A DNA stretch of 64,000 nt from Clostridiales bacterium (GCA_004555155.1 SFJH01000005.1:31713-95712), one strand, 5' to 3'; shown: positions 36,080 to 44,922, counted from the stretch's first letter. The notes: generated by a model from the letters alone, not told the origin. Numbers and translations: made by a program.

Positions 36080-37918
36080 TCATTCCACAATGGGCATCTC
36101 GGTCATGCGCAGCCTGGCACAGCCGTAGGGAATCATGCGCACTGCCCGGGGTTCGCCCGTGGCCTTGCGGGATTTCGGCTCGATGGCCGCGACGCCGTAC
36201 TCCTCCGGCCAGTCCACCGGCGCCAGCGTGGCGGAGATCTCCACCGGCGGCTGTTCTCCGGAGAACGGATAATCGCCGATGGGCTGTTCCGTCACGGCGA
36301 ACTCGGGCTTCGGAACAAAGCCGTAGTTCCATTCGGATTCCGGATAGACCTCGTAATCACAATAGGGGAACTTCCGCTCCACGTCGGCGCGGGTGTACTC
36401 CAGCATCTCCCAGCGCTCCTTGATCGCTACGGAATACAGCAGCGGGCCGCGCCACAGCGCCCGCATGTCCCTCGGACGGTCTGCCAGGCGGCACTCCACC
36501 TCGAAGGCAACCTGGACGCGGGTTTCTCCGGACCAGACCTTCTTGATGCTGAAGAACTCGCCCGGCGTGGCCGGCCTGCCGTCGACGACGGCGGACTTCA
36601 CGCAGCCGGGAATGCGCAGCTTCAGCTCAAACTCCGTGGGCGCATCCGTAATCACGGTGTAGGTCAGCGCATTGCGGAAGGGATACTCCGTGTCCAGACG
36701 GACGGTCACAGCCTGTCCGCCGATGCGGGTGCGCACGGAGGACGGCGCCAGCGCAGTGGAGACAATGCCGTCGTCCGAGCGCATGAACGTAGACATGGCG
36801 AACTTCGGCCAGCCCTGGTTGAAATTCGCGGTGCAGCAGCCGAAGTTGGGCTCCAGTCCGAACAGATGGCTCTCCGGGCCGTTGGTGCCGAACACCACGT
36901 GATCCTCCGGCAGGCGCGCGCAGCGGATCTGGTTGGTCTGCTGATCGTACTGATGGGTCCACATGTCCGCGCTGATGGTGGCGGGCAACGCATTGAAGGC
37001 CAGGCGCTCCAGATAGTCGCCCCAGACGGGATCGCCCGCGATGGCCAGCAGATGTTCATAGGAGTACATGGCTTCCACCACGCTGCACAACTCGGTGCCC
37101 TGCACGGGACTGTCGCCCATCACGCACTCGTCGCCGGTGAAATGGCCCACCGCCATGCCGTGATACTCGAACAGGTTCTTCAGCATCTTGTGCGCGAACG
37201 CCTCGGGATCGCTGCCGTCCATCCGGGAGACCAGCGCGCCCTGCTTGATGGCCATGGCCAGGTTGACCACGTGGGTGGAGTATGTCCAAACTCGCTCGGG
37301 CTTCTGATCGCGATAGGGTGCGAACAGCCGCTCATAGTCGTAGCCCTGCTCCTGCAGCCGGCGCGCCAGGCGCAGCATCCAGTCCTCCTCGCGCCGCTCG
37401 TACAGCCAGTACAGCGGAATCAGCGTCTCAAACCAGCGCAGCGAGGCCCAGTTGTCAATGGTGGTATGGCGGGTGAACTCCCACATGTTCTGGAAGAACC
37501 GGTAAACCGCCTCTTCCACGCGGTCGTCGCCACTGAGATCGGCATACATGGTCAGCACCTTGGCGATGAGGATGCCGGACCACAGATCGTAGGAGCGGCG
37601 CTCGTCGATGGTGCAGGGGCAGAGCCAGCCGTCCTCGCACTGGCGATCGAGGATTCCGTCCACATAGTATTTGGCGCGGGCAATCAAATCCTGATCCTCC
37701 AGCAGATAGGCCAGCGGAATGAAGCCGTCCAGCCAATAGGGCACGCGCTCCCATCCGTCGCGCTCGCCGCCGATCCAGCGGCTGTCGCGCACGTCGGGCC
37801 AGACCTTGTCCAGATTGCCGCTCAAGCCGTCCGCCTGAATGCGCAGCTGGCGCTTCAGCCAGCCTTCGGGCTTGATTTCACCCTGGGTAAAAAAGCGGAA
37901 TTTGGATTTGCTGAGCAT
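36080..37918 (-). CDS. DUF1680/GH127-family glycosidase
   Basis: 612 residues of the (alpha/alpha)6-barrel family that contains beta-L-arabinofuranosidases (GH127) and relatives. Family features: WIGGERDGWERVPYWLDGFI near residue 48, DNWASLRWFETLIPLYWL, and the Cys pair in FGCCTANFNQGWPKF at about residue 360; in GH127 enzymes such Cys residues bind zinc and one serves as nucleophile. The Cys pattern differs from the second copy at 42816-44594, so the two may act on different linkages. No signal peptide. It is the last gene of the sugar ABC operon. Confidence 0.83.
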   Translation of the reverse strand: MLSKSKFRFFTQGEIKPEGWLKRQLRIQADGLSGNLDKVWPDVRDSRWIGGERDGWERVPYWLDGFIPLAYLLEDQDLIARAKYYVDGILDRQCEDGWLCPCTIDERRSYDLWSGILIAKVLTMYADLSGDDRVEEAVYRFFQNMWEFTRHTTIDNWASLRWFETLIPLYWLYERREEDWMLRLARRLQEQGYDYERLFAPYRDQKPERVWTYSTHVVNLAMAIKQGALVSRMDGSDPEAFAHKMLKNLFEYHGMAVGHFTGDECVMGDSPVQGTELCSVVEAMYSYEHLLAIAGDPVWGDYLERLAFNALPATISADMWTHQYDQQTNQIRCARLPEDHVVFGTNGPESHLFGLEPNFGCCTANFNQGWPKFAMSTFMRSDDGIVSTALAPSSVRTRIGGQAVTVRLDTEYPFRNALTYTVITDAPTEFELKLRIPGCVKSAVVDGRPATPGEFFSIKKVWSGETRVQVAFEVECRLADRPRDMRALWRGPLLYSVAIKERWEMLEYTRADVERKFPYCDYEVYPESEWNYGFVPKPEFAVTEQPIGDYPFSGEQPPVEISATLAPVDWPEEYGVAAIEPKSRKATGEPRAVRMIPYGCARLRMTEMPIVE

Positions 37919-37941
37919 TTCGGGGTACCTCCTGTTTCGTT

Positions 37942-37978
37942 TTAAAAGGCGGCCACCGGCCGAAACCGATGACCGCCT
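37942..37978 (-). terminator. Intercistronic hairpin in the sugar ABC operon
   Basis: Arms 37966-37978 and 37946-37959 pair with two G-U pairs and are followed on the minus strand by CTTTTAAAA. It lies between the binding-protein gene and the GH127-family gene and is probably a partial terminator. Confidence 0.65.
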
Positions 37979-38014
37979 CTCTTGTCCTGGGAACAGTTCA
38001 GCAGATCTTTTGCA

Positions 38015-39268
38015 TCAGAAGCCGAGCAGATCGCAGGCTTCCTCCTGCAGGGTGTCGAACGCCTCGTCCACAGACTCCTCGCCGGCAGCCATCAGGCTGG
38101 AAGCGGGCAGCAGGGAATCGGACAGGAACTCGGCCCACTCGGGGAACACGGTCAGGGGCTTGCAGTTGTCCAGAGAAGCGAACAGGCAGTCAACCTCTTC
38201 CGTGGTCAGGTTGGGATAGCTCTTGTACTTCATCTCGTCCGTGGCCTTGCGGTTGACCTGGGGGCCCCAGATGTTGTTCTCATACTTGTAGATGCAGGTT
38301 TCGTAGCTGATGAGATAGTCCAGAACCTTGATGGTCGCTTCGGGGTTGGGCGTGCTGGCGAGCGGGATGTACACGTCAACATAGCCGACCGTGGTGCCGC
38401 CGGGAACGGGGCTGATGCCGTAGTTGATGCCGGAATCCGCCACAGAGCCGTGAGACCAGGTGCCCTGGATGTAGTTGGCGACCTTGCCGTCCGCGATCAG
38501 CTGGTCCATGCCGGTGGTGTTGATCAGGTCGGCATTGGGCATGAGCTGATCCTCGTGCAGCATCTTGTAGAGGGTCTTGTGGATCTCGCGGATGCGCTCG
38601 TTGTCGAACTGCGGCTCGAGATTCTCTCCCCAGTAATCCAGGCCCTCAGAGAACAGGAACAGCGCGGTGCGCTCCAGCTGATACTCGATCCAGACGCCGT
38701 ACTGGCGATCCAGGCCCTCGCCCTTGGTGAGCTTCACGGCCACATCCTGCCAGTCCTCGAAGGTCCAGGCGTTCTCGCCCCACTCCAGAGAGGGATACGC
38801 GAGGCCCGCTTCGTCGTACATGTCCTTGTTGAAGTAGTTGACCAGGGTGTAAACAGAGATCGGCACGCCGTACAGCCGTCCGTCCACCATCAGGCCGTCG
38901 AACACGGACCAGTAGTACTCTTCCTCAGAGTAGGTCTCCTTGGCATGGTCGGTGATGTCCAGCAGCTGGCCGAGCTCGACGAACTGCGGATAGTAGGACG
39001 TGGAAACCGTGGCGATGTCCACCTGCTCACCGCCGGCGAGCATGGTGATCAGCTTGGTCGAGACGCCGTCCCAGCCGCTGGCCGTGCCGTCGACCTCAAT
39101 GCGGATGTCGGGATTTTCGGCATTGAACTTCTCGGCAAGCACATTCAGATGATCGGTGTGGCTGGCTTCGCAGAGAATCTTGACGACGGCGGGCTCTTCA
39201 GCCAGCGCGCCGGCGCTCAGGCTCATCACAACCAGAAGCGCAAGGACCAGGGAAAGCAGTTTCTTCAT
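38015..39268 (-). CDS. Sugar-binding protein, extracellular solute-binding family 1
   Basis: 417 residues. Signal peptide MKKLLSLVLALLVVMSLSAG, cut around ALA-E, no lipobox. Mature features typical of sugar binders: LNVLAEKFNAENPDIRIEVD, LITMLAGGEQVDIATVSTSY, GRLYGVPISVYTLVNYFNKD. It hands an oligosaccharide to the permeases at 39304-41074. AAGGAGG lies before the ATG. Unusually, it is third in the operon rather than first. Confidence 0.9.
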   Translation of the reverse strand: MKKLLSLVLALLVVMSLSAGALAEEPAVVKILCEASHTDHLNVLAEKFNAENPDIRIEVDGTASGWDGVSTKLITMLAGGEQVDIATVSTSYYPQFVELGQLLDITDHAKETYSEEEYYWSVFDGLMVDGRLYGVPISVYTLVNYFNKDMYDEAGLAYPSLEWGENAWTFEDWQDVAVKLTKGEGLDRQYGVWIEYQLERTALFLFSEGLDYWGENLEPQFDNERIREIHKTLYKMLHEDQLMPNADLINTTGMDQLIADGKVANYIQGTWSHGSVADSGINYGISPVPGGTTVGYVDVYIPLASTPNPEATIKVLDYLISYETCIYKYENNIWGPQVNRKATDEMKYKSYPNLTTEEVDCLFASLDNCKPLTVFPEWAEFLSDSLLPASSLMAAGEESVDEAFDTLQEEACDLLGF

Positions 39269-39303
39269 GGAATCTTCCTCCTTTTAATATTGATCATGGG
39301 CGA

Positions 39304-40170
39304 TCAGCCCTTGATTCCTCCGAGCATAATGCCGCTGATGATGAACTTCTGGCAGGCGATGTACAGAACGATCACCGGCGCGAGCGCAATGCAGGCCGCC
39401 GCCATCAGCAGATTCCAGCGCGTGGTATAGCTGTTCTGGAACATTCTCAGAACGATCGGGACGGTCATCTTCTCGCGGGAGCTGAGGTAGATCATCGGGC
39501 CCAGATAGTTGTTCCAGTGGCCCATGAAGGTCAGCACGCCCAGGGATACCAGCGTCGGCACGCACATGGGCAGGATGATCTGCAGCCAGATGCGGAAGTG
39601 TCCGCAGCCGTCGATAAAGCCGCTGTCGCGGAAGTCGTCCGGGATCTTCAGCATGTACTGGCGCATCATGAACACGTTGGAAGCCGTGCCGAACAGCGAG
39701 GGAACGATCAGCGGATAGAACGTGTTGATCCATCCGAACTTCTTGAAGATGATGAACATGGGAATCAGCGTAACGTGGTAGGGGATCATCATCGTGCTGA
39801 GCACCACCATGAACGCCACGCCCTTGCCCTTGAAGCTGGTCTTGGCGAAGCCGTAGGCCACCATGGAGCTGACGAAGATGCCGCCCACCGTTGCGGTTAC
39901 CGCAATGAACATGCTGTTGATCATTGCGCGGCCCATGCCGGACTCCTGCCACGCCTGGGGGTAGTTGCTCCAGGTGACGGGATCGGGAATCAGCTCCGGC
40001 GGATAGCTGAAGATCAGCTCGCTGTCCTTCAGCGACGAGGAAATCATCCAAATGAACGGGAAGATGGAGATGAAGCACACTGAGATCAGAACGATATGCA
40101 GAATGATGTGCTTCACATTTACCTGTTTCCGGTTGAAATGCGCCGGCATCTTTCTGGTCTGATCAGACAT
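39304..40170 (-). CDS. Carbohydrate ABC transporter permease, MalG-like
   Basis: 288 residues with six membrane segments; EAA-type loop DSGFIDGCGHFRIWLQIILP, and the CUT1 ending FIISGIMLGGIKG. The start overlaps the previous permease's stop by 8 bases, so it is translationally coupled. Poor Shine-Dalgarno on its own. Confidence 0.9.
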   Translation of the reverse strand: MSDQTRKMPAHFNRKQVNVKHIILHIVLISVCFISIFPFIWMISSSLKDSELIFSYPPELIPDPVTWSNYPQAWQESGMGRAMINSMFIAVTATVGGIFVSSMVAYGFAKTSFKGKGVAFMVVLSTMMIPYHVTLIPMFIIFKKFGWINTFYPLIVPSLFGTASNVFMMRQYMLKIPDDFRDSGFIDGCGHFRIWLQIILPMCVPTLVSLGVLTFMGHWNNYLGPMIYLSSREKMTVPIVLRMFQNSYTTRWNLLMAAACIALAPVIVLYIACQKFIISGIMLGGIKG

Positions 40171-41074
40171 CGTAATTCACCCACTTATCCTGAAGTTTGA
40201 ACTGAATGACCGTAATCACAAACACGATTGCGAACAGCACCCAGGCATACGATGCAGCCTCGCCCATCCGGAAGTACTCGAACGCCGTGTTGTAGATCTG
40301 CATGGCGAAGGTTCGCGTGGCGTGGCCCGGGCCGCCCTCGGTCATGATGAAGGCCGCGTCGAACATCTGAATGTAGCTGACGCAGTGGGTCACCACCAGG
40401 AAGAACAGCGTGGGAGTCAGCATCGGCAGCGTGATCTTCCAGAAGCTCTGCCAGCCGTTGGCGCCGTCGATCTGCGCGGCTTCGTAGTAGGTTTCATCAA
40501 TTCCCTTCAAGCCGGCGGTCAGCAGAATCATGTCGTAGCCCATCGCCTGCCAGATGGACATGATCGCGATGGAAGGCATGGCCATCTTTTTCGACGTGAT
40601 CCACTTGATGGAATCAAAGCCCAGCATGTTCAGGATGTTGTTGAACAGGCCGTAGTCCTTGTTGTACAGCCAGCTCCAAACGATACACACCGCCACGGTG
40701 GTAGTGATATTGGGCATGAAGAACGCCGTTCGATACAGCGCCACGCCCTTGATCTTCGCGTTCATCGCCAGCGCCAGCAGCAGACCGAAGAATATAGCGC
40801 CCGGAATAGCGATGATACAGTACGTAAACGTGTTCTTGCTGATCACGCCCAGCATTTTGTCGCCGAAAATCTTGACGTAGTTGGCTGCGCCGACCCATTG
40901 CTGCTCGTGCAGCATGTCCCATTCATGAAAGCTGATGTAGAATGAAAACAGCACCGGCAGAACCGCAAACAGGGCGATCCCAACCAAAATCGGCGAGATC
41001 ATCACCCAGCCCATGACGGAGTTGCGCTTTTCCAGCGTCCAGGCTCCCTTGCTCTTCAACTTTCCTGTGTTCAT
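40163..41074 (-). CDS. Carbohydrate ABC transporter permease, MalF-like
   Basis: 303 residues from the ATG at 41074 (GGAGGG 6 bases upstream); the frame open to 41131 would start within the promoter. Six membrane segments; EAA loop EAAQIDGANGWQSFWKITLP. First gene of the operon 41074 to 36080. No ATPase gene is nearby, as is normal for CUT1 systems that share an MsmK/MsiK-type ATPase. Confidence 0.9.
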   Translation of the reverse strand: MNTGKLKSKGAWTLEKRNSVMGWVMISPILVGIALFAVLPVLFSFYISFHEWDMLHEQQWVGAANYVKIFGDKMLGVISKNTFTYCIIAIPGAIFFGLLLALAMNAKIKGVALYRTAFFMPNITTTVAVCIVWSWLYNKDYGLFNNILNMLGFDSIKWITSKKMAMPSIAIMSIWQAMGYDMILLTAGLKGIDETYYEAAQIDGANGWQSFWKITLPMLTPTLFFLVVTHCVSYIQMFDAAFIMTEGGPGHATRTFAMQIYNTAFEYFRMGEAASYAWVLFAIVFVITVIQFKLQDKWVNYDV

Positions 41075-41102
41075 AAGCTTCCCTCCCACCAATTTATGAT
41101 TA

Positions 41103-41131
41103 AGTTTATCACAACGCACGAAACGTGTCAT
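41103..41131 (-). promoter_or_regulatory. Promoter of the sugar ABC operon
   Basis: Minus strand ATGACA (41131-41126), 17-base spacer, TAAACT (41108-41103). The leader to the start codon at 41074 is about 22 bases. Confidence 0.65.
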
Positions 41132-41145
41132 TCAATATTTGAATC

Positions 41146-41221
41146 ATTTTATCAAAGTTTGTGCTTTTCGGTTATTTCTGGTTTTGCAATGATTGCATCG
41201 TTATCCAAAATTTGATAAAAT
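41146..41221. promoter_or_regulatory. Divided inverted repeat, candidate regulator sites
   Basis: ATTTTATCAAA (41146-41156) and its exact complement TTTGATAAAAT (41211-41221) face each other across 54 bases in the space between the divergent AraC-type gene and the sugar ABC operon. AraC-type regulators often use two such half-sites; the protein encoded at 41255 is the natural candidate. Confidence 0.5.
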
Positions 41222-41254
41222 GGGATCCGAACCATTGGTGAAAGTGTGGGTATT

Positions 41255-42757
41255 ATGCCAAAACGAACAATCCTGATCATCGGTCCCACGGAACGCCTTC
41301 GCAGACGCGTCGCAGCCCTGGTAAACGCCCTGACCGAACTGGTCGCGGCCAAGCGCGGCGACTGCGCCGATATCGACACCTATTTCTCCGAACACCGCAT
41401 CGAAGCCGTGCTGATCGAGTGCTATCCGGGGTTTCAGCAGGATATTGTGCGCATCCACAGCAGCCGCCCTGCGCTTCCCCTGATCGCCTTCAACGACGAA
41501 CCCAGCCACGACGACACGCGTTCCGCCTTTCTGTGCGGCGCCCTTGACGTGCTGAAAATCCGGAACGCCTCTCCCGACGATCTCCGGCAGGTGCTGGAAA
41601 GAGCGCTGGATCCCCTGGGATACAGCAATGCAACGGATCTGTACTTTCCCACGCAGAGCATCAAGTCGATCCTGCAGCGCGGCGCAACCTTCCAGCGCCA
41701 GCTGAAGGAAGGCCGCCCGCCGCAGTTCTACATGAACGGCAACCGGGCCATTCTGCTGCGCGCCAACGTGCTGTGCACCGAGCCCGCCCTGCTCTGGCAG
41801 CAGGACGCCGCCTGGGAATGGATCCAGGAATTCGGCGTCACCAATTCCTTCCTCTTCGACAGTCCCGGCAGCACGCTTCATCTCGGCACCATCGTGGAGC
41901 AGGATTTTGTCAACGCCGCCTCCTTCAAGCGCACGCTGAACGCGCGGCTCGACGGGCTCTACAAGCGATTGGAAAAGTTCCACTGCATCTGCGCCGCCAC
42001 CAGCTGCAGCTCCGACTACCTCAGCCTGTCCGTGCTGCATCATCTGGACAACCGGGTGGAGCTGGTATTCTATCTGGACGGCAGCCAGACCATCCCCGAT
42101 TCCTCCAACCGGCGCAACGCCTCGCTTCCCGATCAGCTGTACAGCGAGTTCTGCTCCGCCGTGGCGGTCCGGGACGTGGAAGGCGCCGTGGGCTGCGTTG
42201 ACCGCGCCGTGGAGAAGCTCTGCAGCGATATGCCGCCGCCCAATCTTGCCCGGGACAAGCTGAACCGGTTCCTCTGGGAATTCATGTCCATCGTCGGCAG
42301 CCGGAATGAGCACACCGTGTCGATGGACATCGACGAATCCCGCATCCGCACCATCCGGGATTCCATCGTGAACATTCTGCGCACCATCATGGCCAGCGGC
42401 GAAACCGCCGCGCTTTCCTCACCCCTGAGCGAGCTGATCAGCCGCATTGAGGCCAATCCCGGCCTGCCCATCAACATCGATCAGGCCGCCGAGGAGACGA
42501 ATTTCAGCCGCTCCCACTTCTGCCGCCTCTTTCGCCAGCAGACCGGCCTGAGCTTCAACGCGTTCCTGACGCAGAAGCGCATCGCCATGGCCTGCGATCT
42601 GCTGAAGAAGACCAGCATGCGCATCGACGAGATTTCCGACAGCATCGGCATCGGCAACACATGGTATTTCAAAAAGCTGTTCCAAAAGGAAACCGGGCTC
42701 ACCGTCGAGGACTGGATGGATCAGAATTGCACCGCCACCCCTCCCCGAAAAATTTAG
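41255..42757 (+). CDS. AraC-type regulator with degenerate receiver domain
   Basis: 500 residues. The C terminus (about 390-490) has two helix-turn-helix units (INIDQAAEETNFSRSHFCRLF and RIDEISDSIGIGNTWYFKKL). Residues 1-115 have the shape of a response-regulator receiver, but the acidic pair is absent (LIIGPTERLRRR) and the phosphorylation site reads VLIECYPG, so it cannot be phosphorylated in the usual way. A middle region of about 250 residues resembles the linker of YesN-type regulators. Divergent from the sugar ABC operon, which it probably activates. ATG 41255 preferred over GTG 41246. Confidence 0.83.
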   Translation: MPKRTILIIGPTERLRRRVAALVNALTELVAAKRGDCADIDTYFSEHRIEAVLIECYPGFQQDIVRIHSSRPALPLIAFNDEPSHDDTRSAFLCGALDVLKIRNASPDDLRQVLERALDPLGYSNATDLYFPTQSIKSILQRGATFQRQLKEGRPPQFYMNGNRAILLRANVLCTEPALLWQQDAAWEWIQEFGVTNSFLFDSPGSTLHLGTIVEQDFVNAASFKRTLNARLDGLYKRLEKFHCICAATSCSSDYLSLSVLHHLDNRVELVFYLDGSQTIPDSSNRRNASLPDQLYSEFCSAVAVRDVEGAVGCVDRAVEKLCSDMPPPNLARDKLNRFLWEFMSIVGSRNEHTVSMDIDESRIRTIRDSIVNILRTIMASGETAALSSPLSELISRIEANPGLPINIDQAAEETNFSRSHFCRLFRQQTGLSFNAFLTQKRIAMACDLLKKTSMRIDEISDSIGIGNTWYFKKLFQKETGLTVEDWMDQNCTATPPRKI

Positions 42758-42770
42758 CATACCGATAATA

Positions 42771-42805
42771 AAACCGTGCGTTCCTTCAGCGGAAACGCAC
42801 GGTTT
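42771..42805. terminator. Two-way terminator
   Basis: A perfect 12-base-pair stem (42771-42782 with 42794-42805), with an A run before and a T run after, between the convergent regulator gene and the GH127 gene. Confidence 0.8.
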
Positions 42806-42815
42806 TCCCATTTGC

Positions 42816-44594
42816 TCAGATTTCCTTCATCCAGACAGCCATTGCGCCGGGCTCGCGGTTGTCCCAGGCATAGTAGGGCACCAGTCTGACGCCGTCGCCG
42901 GAGATGGTGGTCACGCCGTTCAGCAGCTCCGGCTCAAACTGCGCCGTCAGCTCGGTCGACTTCGGCAGCGCCTTCTCGGCGTGGAAGTACTCCGACACCA
43001 GCCCCGGATTGTCCGTCTCCTCCGCGCAGTAGACCACCGGGCCGCGCATCACCGCCACGCGGCCGCGATCCTCGGCCACACGGGCATCGGCGTACACGCG
43101 CTCCACCGGCATGTCCATCTCATAGCAGATGCAGTCGCCCTCGCGCACCTTCACGGCGTAGTAGCCGTCTTCGCCGACCTCGGCCTCCACGCCGCCGCAG
43201 GTCAGCTTCGCCTGCCTGCACCAGCCGGGTCTGCGCACCTTCAGCACGCGCTCGCCCTCGCAGCGCGCGATTCGCACCGCTACGGCGCCCTCCCAGGGAT
43301 AGCGGGTCTCCACCGCGATCTCCACCGCGCCGCTCGCCGTGGGCACCGTCGCCTCGGACTGCACAAACTGGTTGAGATAGATCACATCGCCGGACGTCGC
43401 GTAGACATAGCCGCCGACGGACGGGATGAAGCGGATCAGATTCGTCGGGCAGCAGGAGCAGCCGAACCACTGGCTGCGATGATAGTTGCCCGCCGAGGAC
43501 AGCGGATTGTCATAGAAGAACTTGTCGCCGCTCAGAGAGATGCCGGCGAGCACGCCGTTGTACAGCTCCCGCTCCACCAGATCGGCGTACTTGCTCTCGC
43601 CGTGGGTGAAGTTCATGCGCTGGTTCCACATCGCCATGCCGATGGCGGCGCAGGTTTCGCAGTAGGCGGTCAGGTTCGGCAGGCTCCAGTCGCGGGTGAA
43701 GCCCTCGTTGTGGGCGCTCTGGCCGATGCCGCCGGTCAGATAGAGGTTTGCCGGCACGACGTTGCCCCACACGCGGCACATGGCCTTATCCAGCGATTCG
43801 TCGCCCAGGATCGCCGCCAGATCGGTCACGGCGGAATAGTAGTACATGGCGCGCACGGCGTGTCCGGTCACGCGCTCGAGCTCCCGCACGGGCCGGTCGT
43901 CCTGACAGTAATCGGTATTGCGGTACATCAGATGCTTCAGGGACTCCGAGCGCAGATGCCCGTGACCGCGCTCCTCCACCAGCCACATCGCGTAATCCAG
44001 ATACTTCTGCTCGCCGGTATAGCGGTACAGCTTGACCAGCGCCAGCTCGATCTCCTGATGTCCGGTGACCCAGTGCTGTCCGTCCGGGCCGTTGACGCGC
44101 ATCATCTGATCCACTGCGCGGCAGGCGGCCTTCAGCCACTTGTCCTTGCCCGTGGCCTGGACGTACGCCAGCGCGCCTTCGATCATGTGGCCCAGACAGT
44201 ACGCCTCGTGATGGTTCATGTCCGTCCAGCGCTTTTCCGGCGTGTTGAGCGTGTAATAGGTGTACAGATAGCCGTCCTCCTGCTGCGCGGCGCAGATGGC
44301 GTCGATGATTTCGTCCACCCGGGCCTCCAGCTTCGGATCCGCGCCGCCCATCAGCACATAGGCCGCGCCCTCCAGCACCTTGTAGACGTCGCTGTCGTTG
44401 AAGAAGATTCCCTCGTGACCGCCTTCCTGAAGACCGGCGGCACGGCGGAAGTTGTCAATGCGGTGCGTCTTTTCGCACTCGTCGATACAGACCCACGCCG
44501 TCACATCGCGAATGGTCTGGATGCGGCGGCTCCAGAACGCGTCCGAAATCCGGACATTTTCAAACCCAACCGGGTTCAGATGGACAAAACTCAC
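42816..44594 (-). CDS. Beta-L-arabinofuranosidase-like enzyme, GH127
   Basis: 592 residues from the GTG at 44594 (AGGAGG 9 bases upstream). GH127 markers: VWGNVVPANLYLTGGIG, the acidic residue in AYCETCAAIGMAMWNQRM near residue 315, and the Cys cluster SQWFGCSCCPTN near residue 378, which in characterised members binds zinc together with a Glu and supplies the Cys nucleophile. It releases L-arabinofuranose from plant hydroxyproline-linked arabino-oligosaccharides in relatives. No signal peptide, so it acts on imported substrate. Single gene with its own promoter. Confidence 0.88.
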   Translation of the reverse strand: MSFVHLNPVGFENVRISDAFWSRRIQTIRDVTAWVCIDECEKTHRIDNFRRAAGLQEGGHEGIFFNDSDVYKVLEGAAYVLMGGADPKLEARVDEIIDAICAAQQEDGYLYTYYTLNTPEKRWTDMNHHEAYCLGHMIEGALAYVQATGKDKWLKAACRAVDQMMRVNGPDGQHWVTGHQEIELALVKLYRYTGEQKYLDYAMWLVEERGHGHLRSESLKHLMYRNTDYCQDDRPVRELERVTGHAVRAMYYYSAVTDLAAILGDESLDKAMCRVWGNVVPANLYLTGGIGQSAHNEGFTRDWSLPNLTAYCETCAAIGMAMWNQRMNFTHGESKYADLVERELYNGVLAGISLSGDKFFYDNPLSSAGNYHRSQWFGCSCCPTNLIRFIPSVGGYVYATSGDVIYLNQFVQSEATVPTASGAVEIAVETRYPWEGAVAVRIARCEGERVLKVRRPGWCRQAKLTCGGVEAEVGEDGYYAVKVREGDCICYEMDMPVERVYADARVAEDRGRVAVMRGPVVYCAEETDNPGLVSEYFHAEKALPKSTELTAQFEPELLNGVTTISGDGVRLVPYYAWDNREPGAMAVWMKEI

Positions 44595-44626
44595 TGGAAC
44601 ATCCCTCCTGCGCAATCATTTTTTCT

Positions 44627-44656
44627 ATCATAGCACAATCGATCCGACCTTCGCAA
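44627..44656 (-). promoter_or_regulatory. Promoter of the GH127 gene
   Basis: Minus strand TTGCGA (44656-44651), 18-base spacer, TATGAT (44632-44627) with a TG one base upstream of the -10 box. Confidence 0.65.
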
Positions 44657-44688
44657 CCAACAATCGGCTCAAAGATGCCGACGATTGT
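44635..44688. promoter_or_regulatory. Three ACAATCG boxes near the GH127 promoter
   Basis: ACAATCG at 44635-44641 and 44660-44666, and its complement CGATTGT at 44682-44688. The first sits in the promoter spacer, so a bound regulator would block or bend it. The remaining bases up to about 44788 hold no gene I can support. Confidence 0.4.
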
Positions 44689-44800
44689 ACACAGAAAAAC
44701 ACGCCATGATACACTTTCATAACTTCACATTTTTCCGGATTTGCCCGAAATTCCATGAATCCTACATCCCTTTGACACAAATACAGGCTACAATCTGAAT

Positions 44801-44877
44801 TGCGGCGGCATCCCCTCTTCTCATTCCCCTATTCCCCGCCGCCGTGCGGAGCCGTTTTTCTGACGGCTCCGCTTTTT
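44801..44877 (+). ncRNA. Putative small RNA with a pyrimidine-rich loop
   Basis: A GC stem (44802-44809 with 44838-44845) closes a 28-nt loop (44810-44837) that contains no G and has several CCCC runs. It is followed at once by a classical terminator: stem 44846-44855 with 44863-44872, then TTTTT. No gene on this strand ends here, so the terminator must belong to an RNA. A TACAAT at 44789-44794 could be the -10 box; the TTGACA at 44772-44777 is only 11 bases away, too close, so the promoter is uncertain. C-rich loops of this kind in Firmicute sRNAs bind Shine-Dalgarno sequences. Confidence 0.45.
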
Positions 44878-44882
44878 CTGCA

Positions 44883-44915
44883 CAAAAAGCCCGTTCCCGA
44901 AGTCGGGAACGGGCT
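44883..44915 (-). terminator. Terminator of deoD
   Basis: On the minus strand a perfect 13-base-pair stem (44915-44903 with 44900-44888) is followed by TTTTT (44887-44883). Confidence 0.88.
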
Positions 44916-44922
44916 CAGTCCG

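Noticed and set aside
44772..44794. TTGACA and TACAAT as a promoter for the sRNA candidate
   Set aside because: The spacer is only 11 bases; RNA polymerase needs 16-18. The -10 box alone may count, but not the pair.
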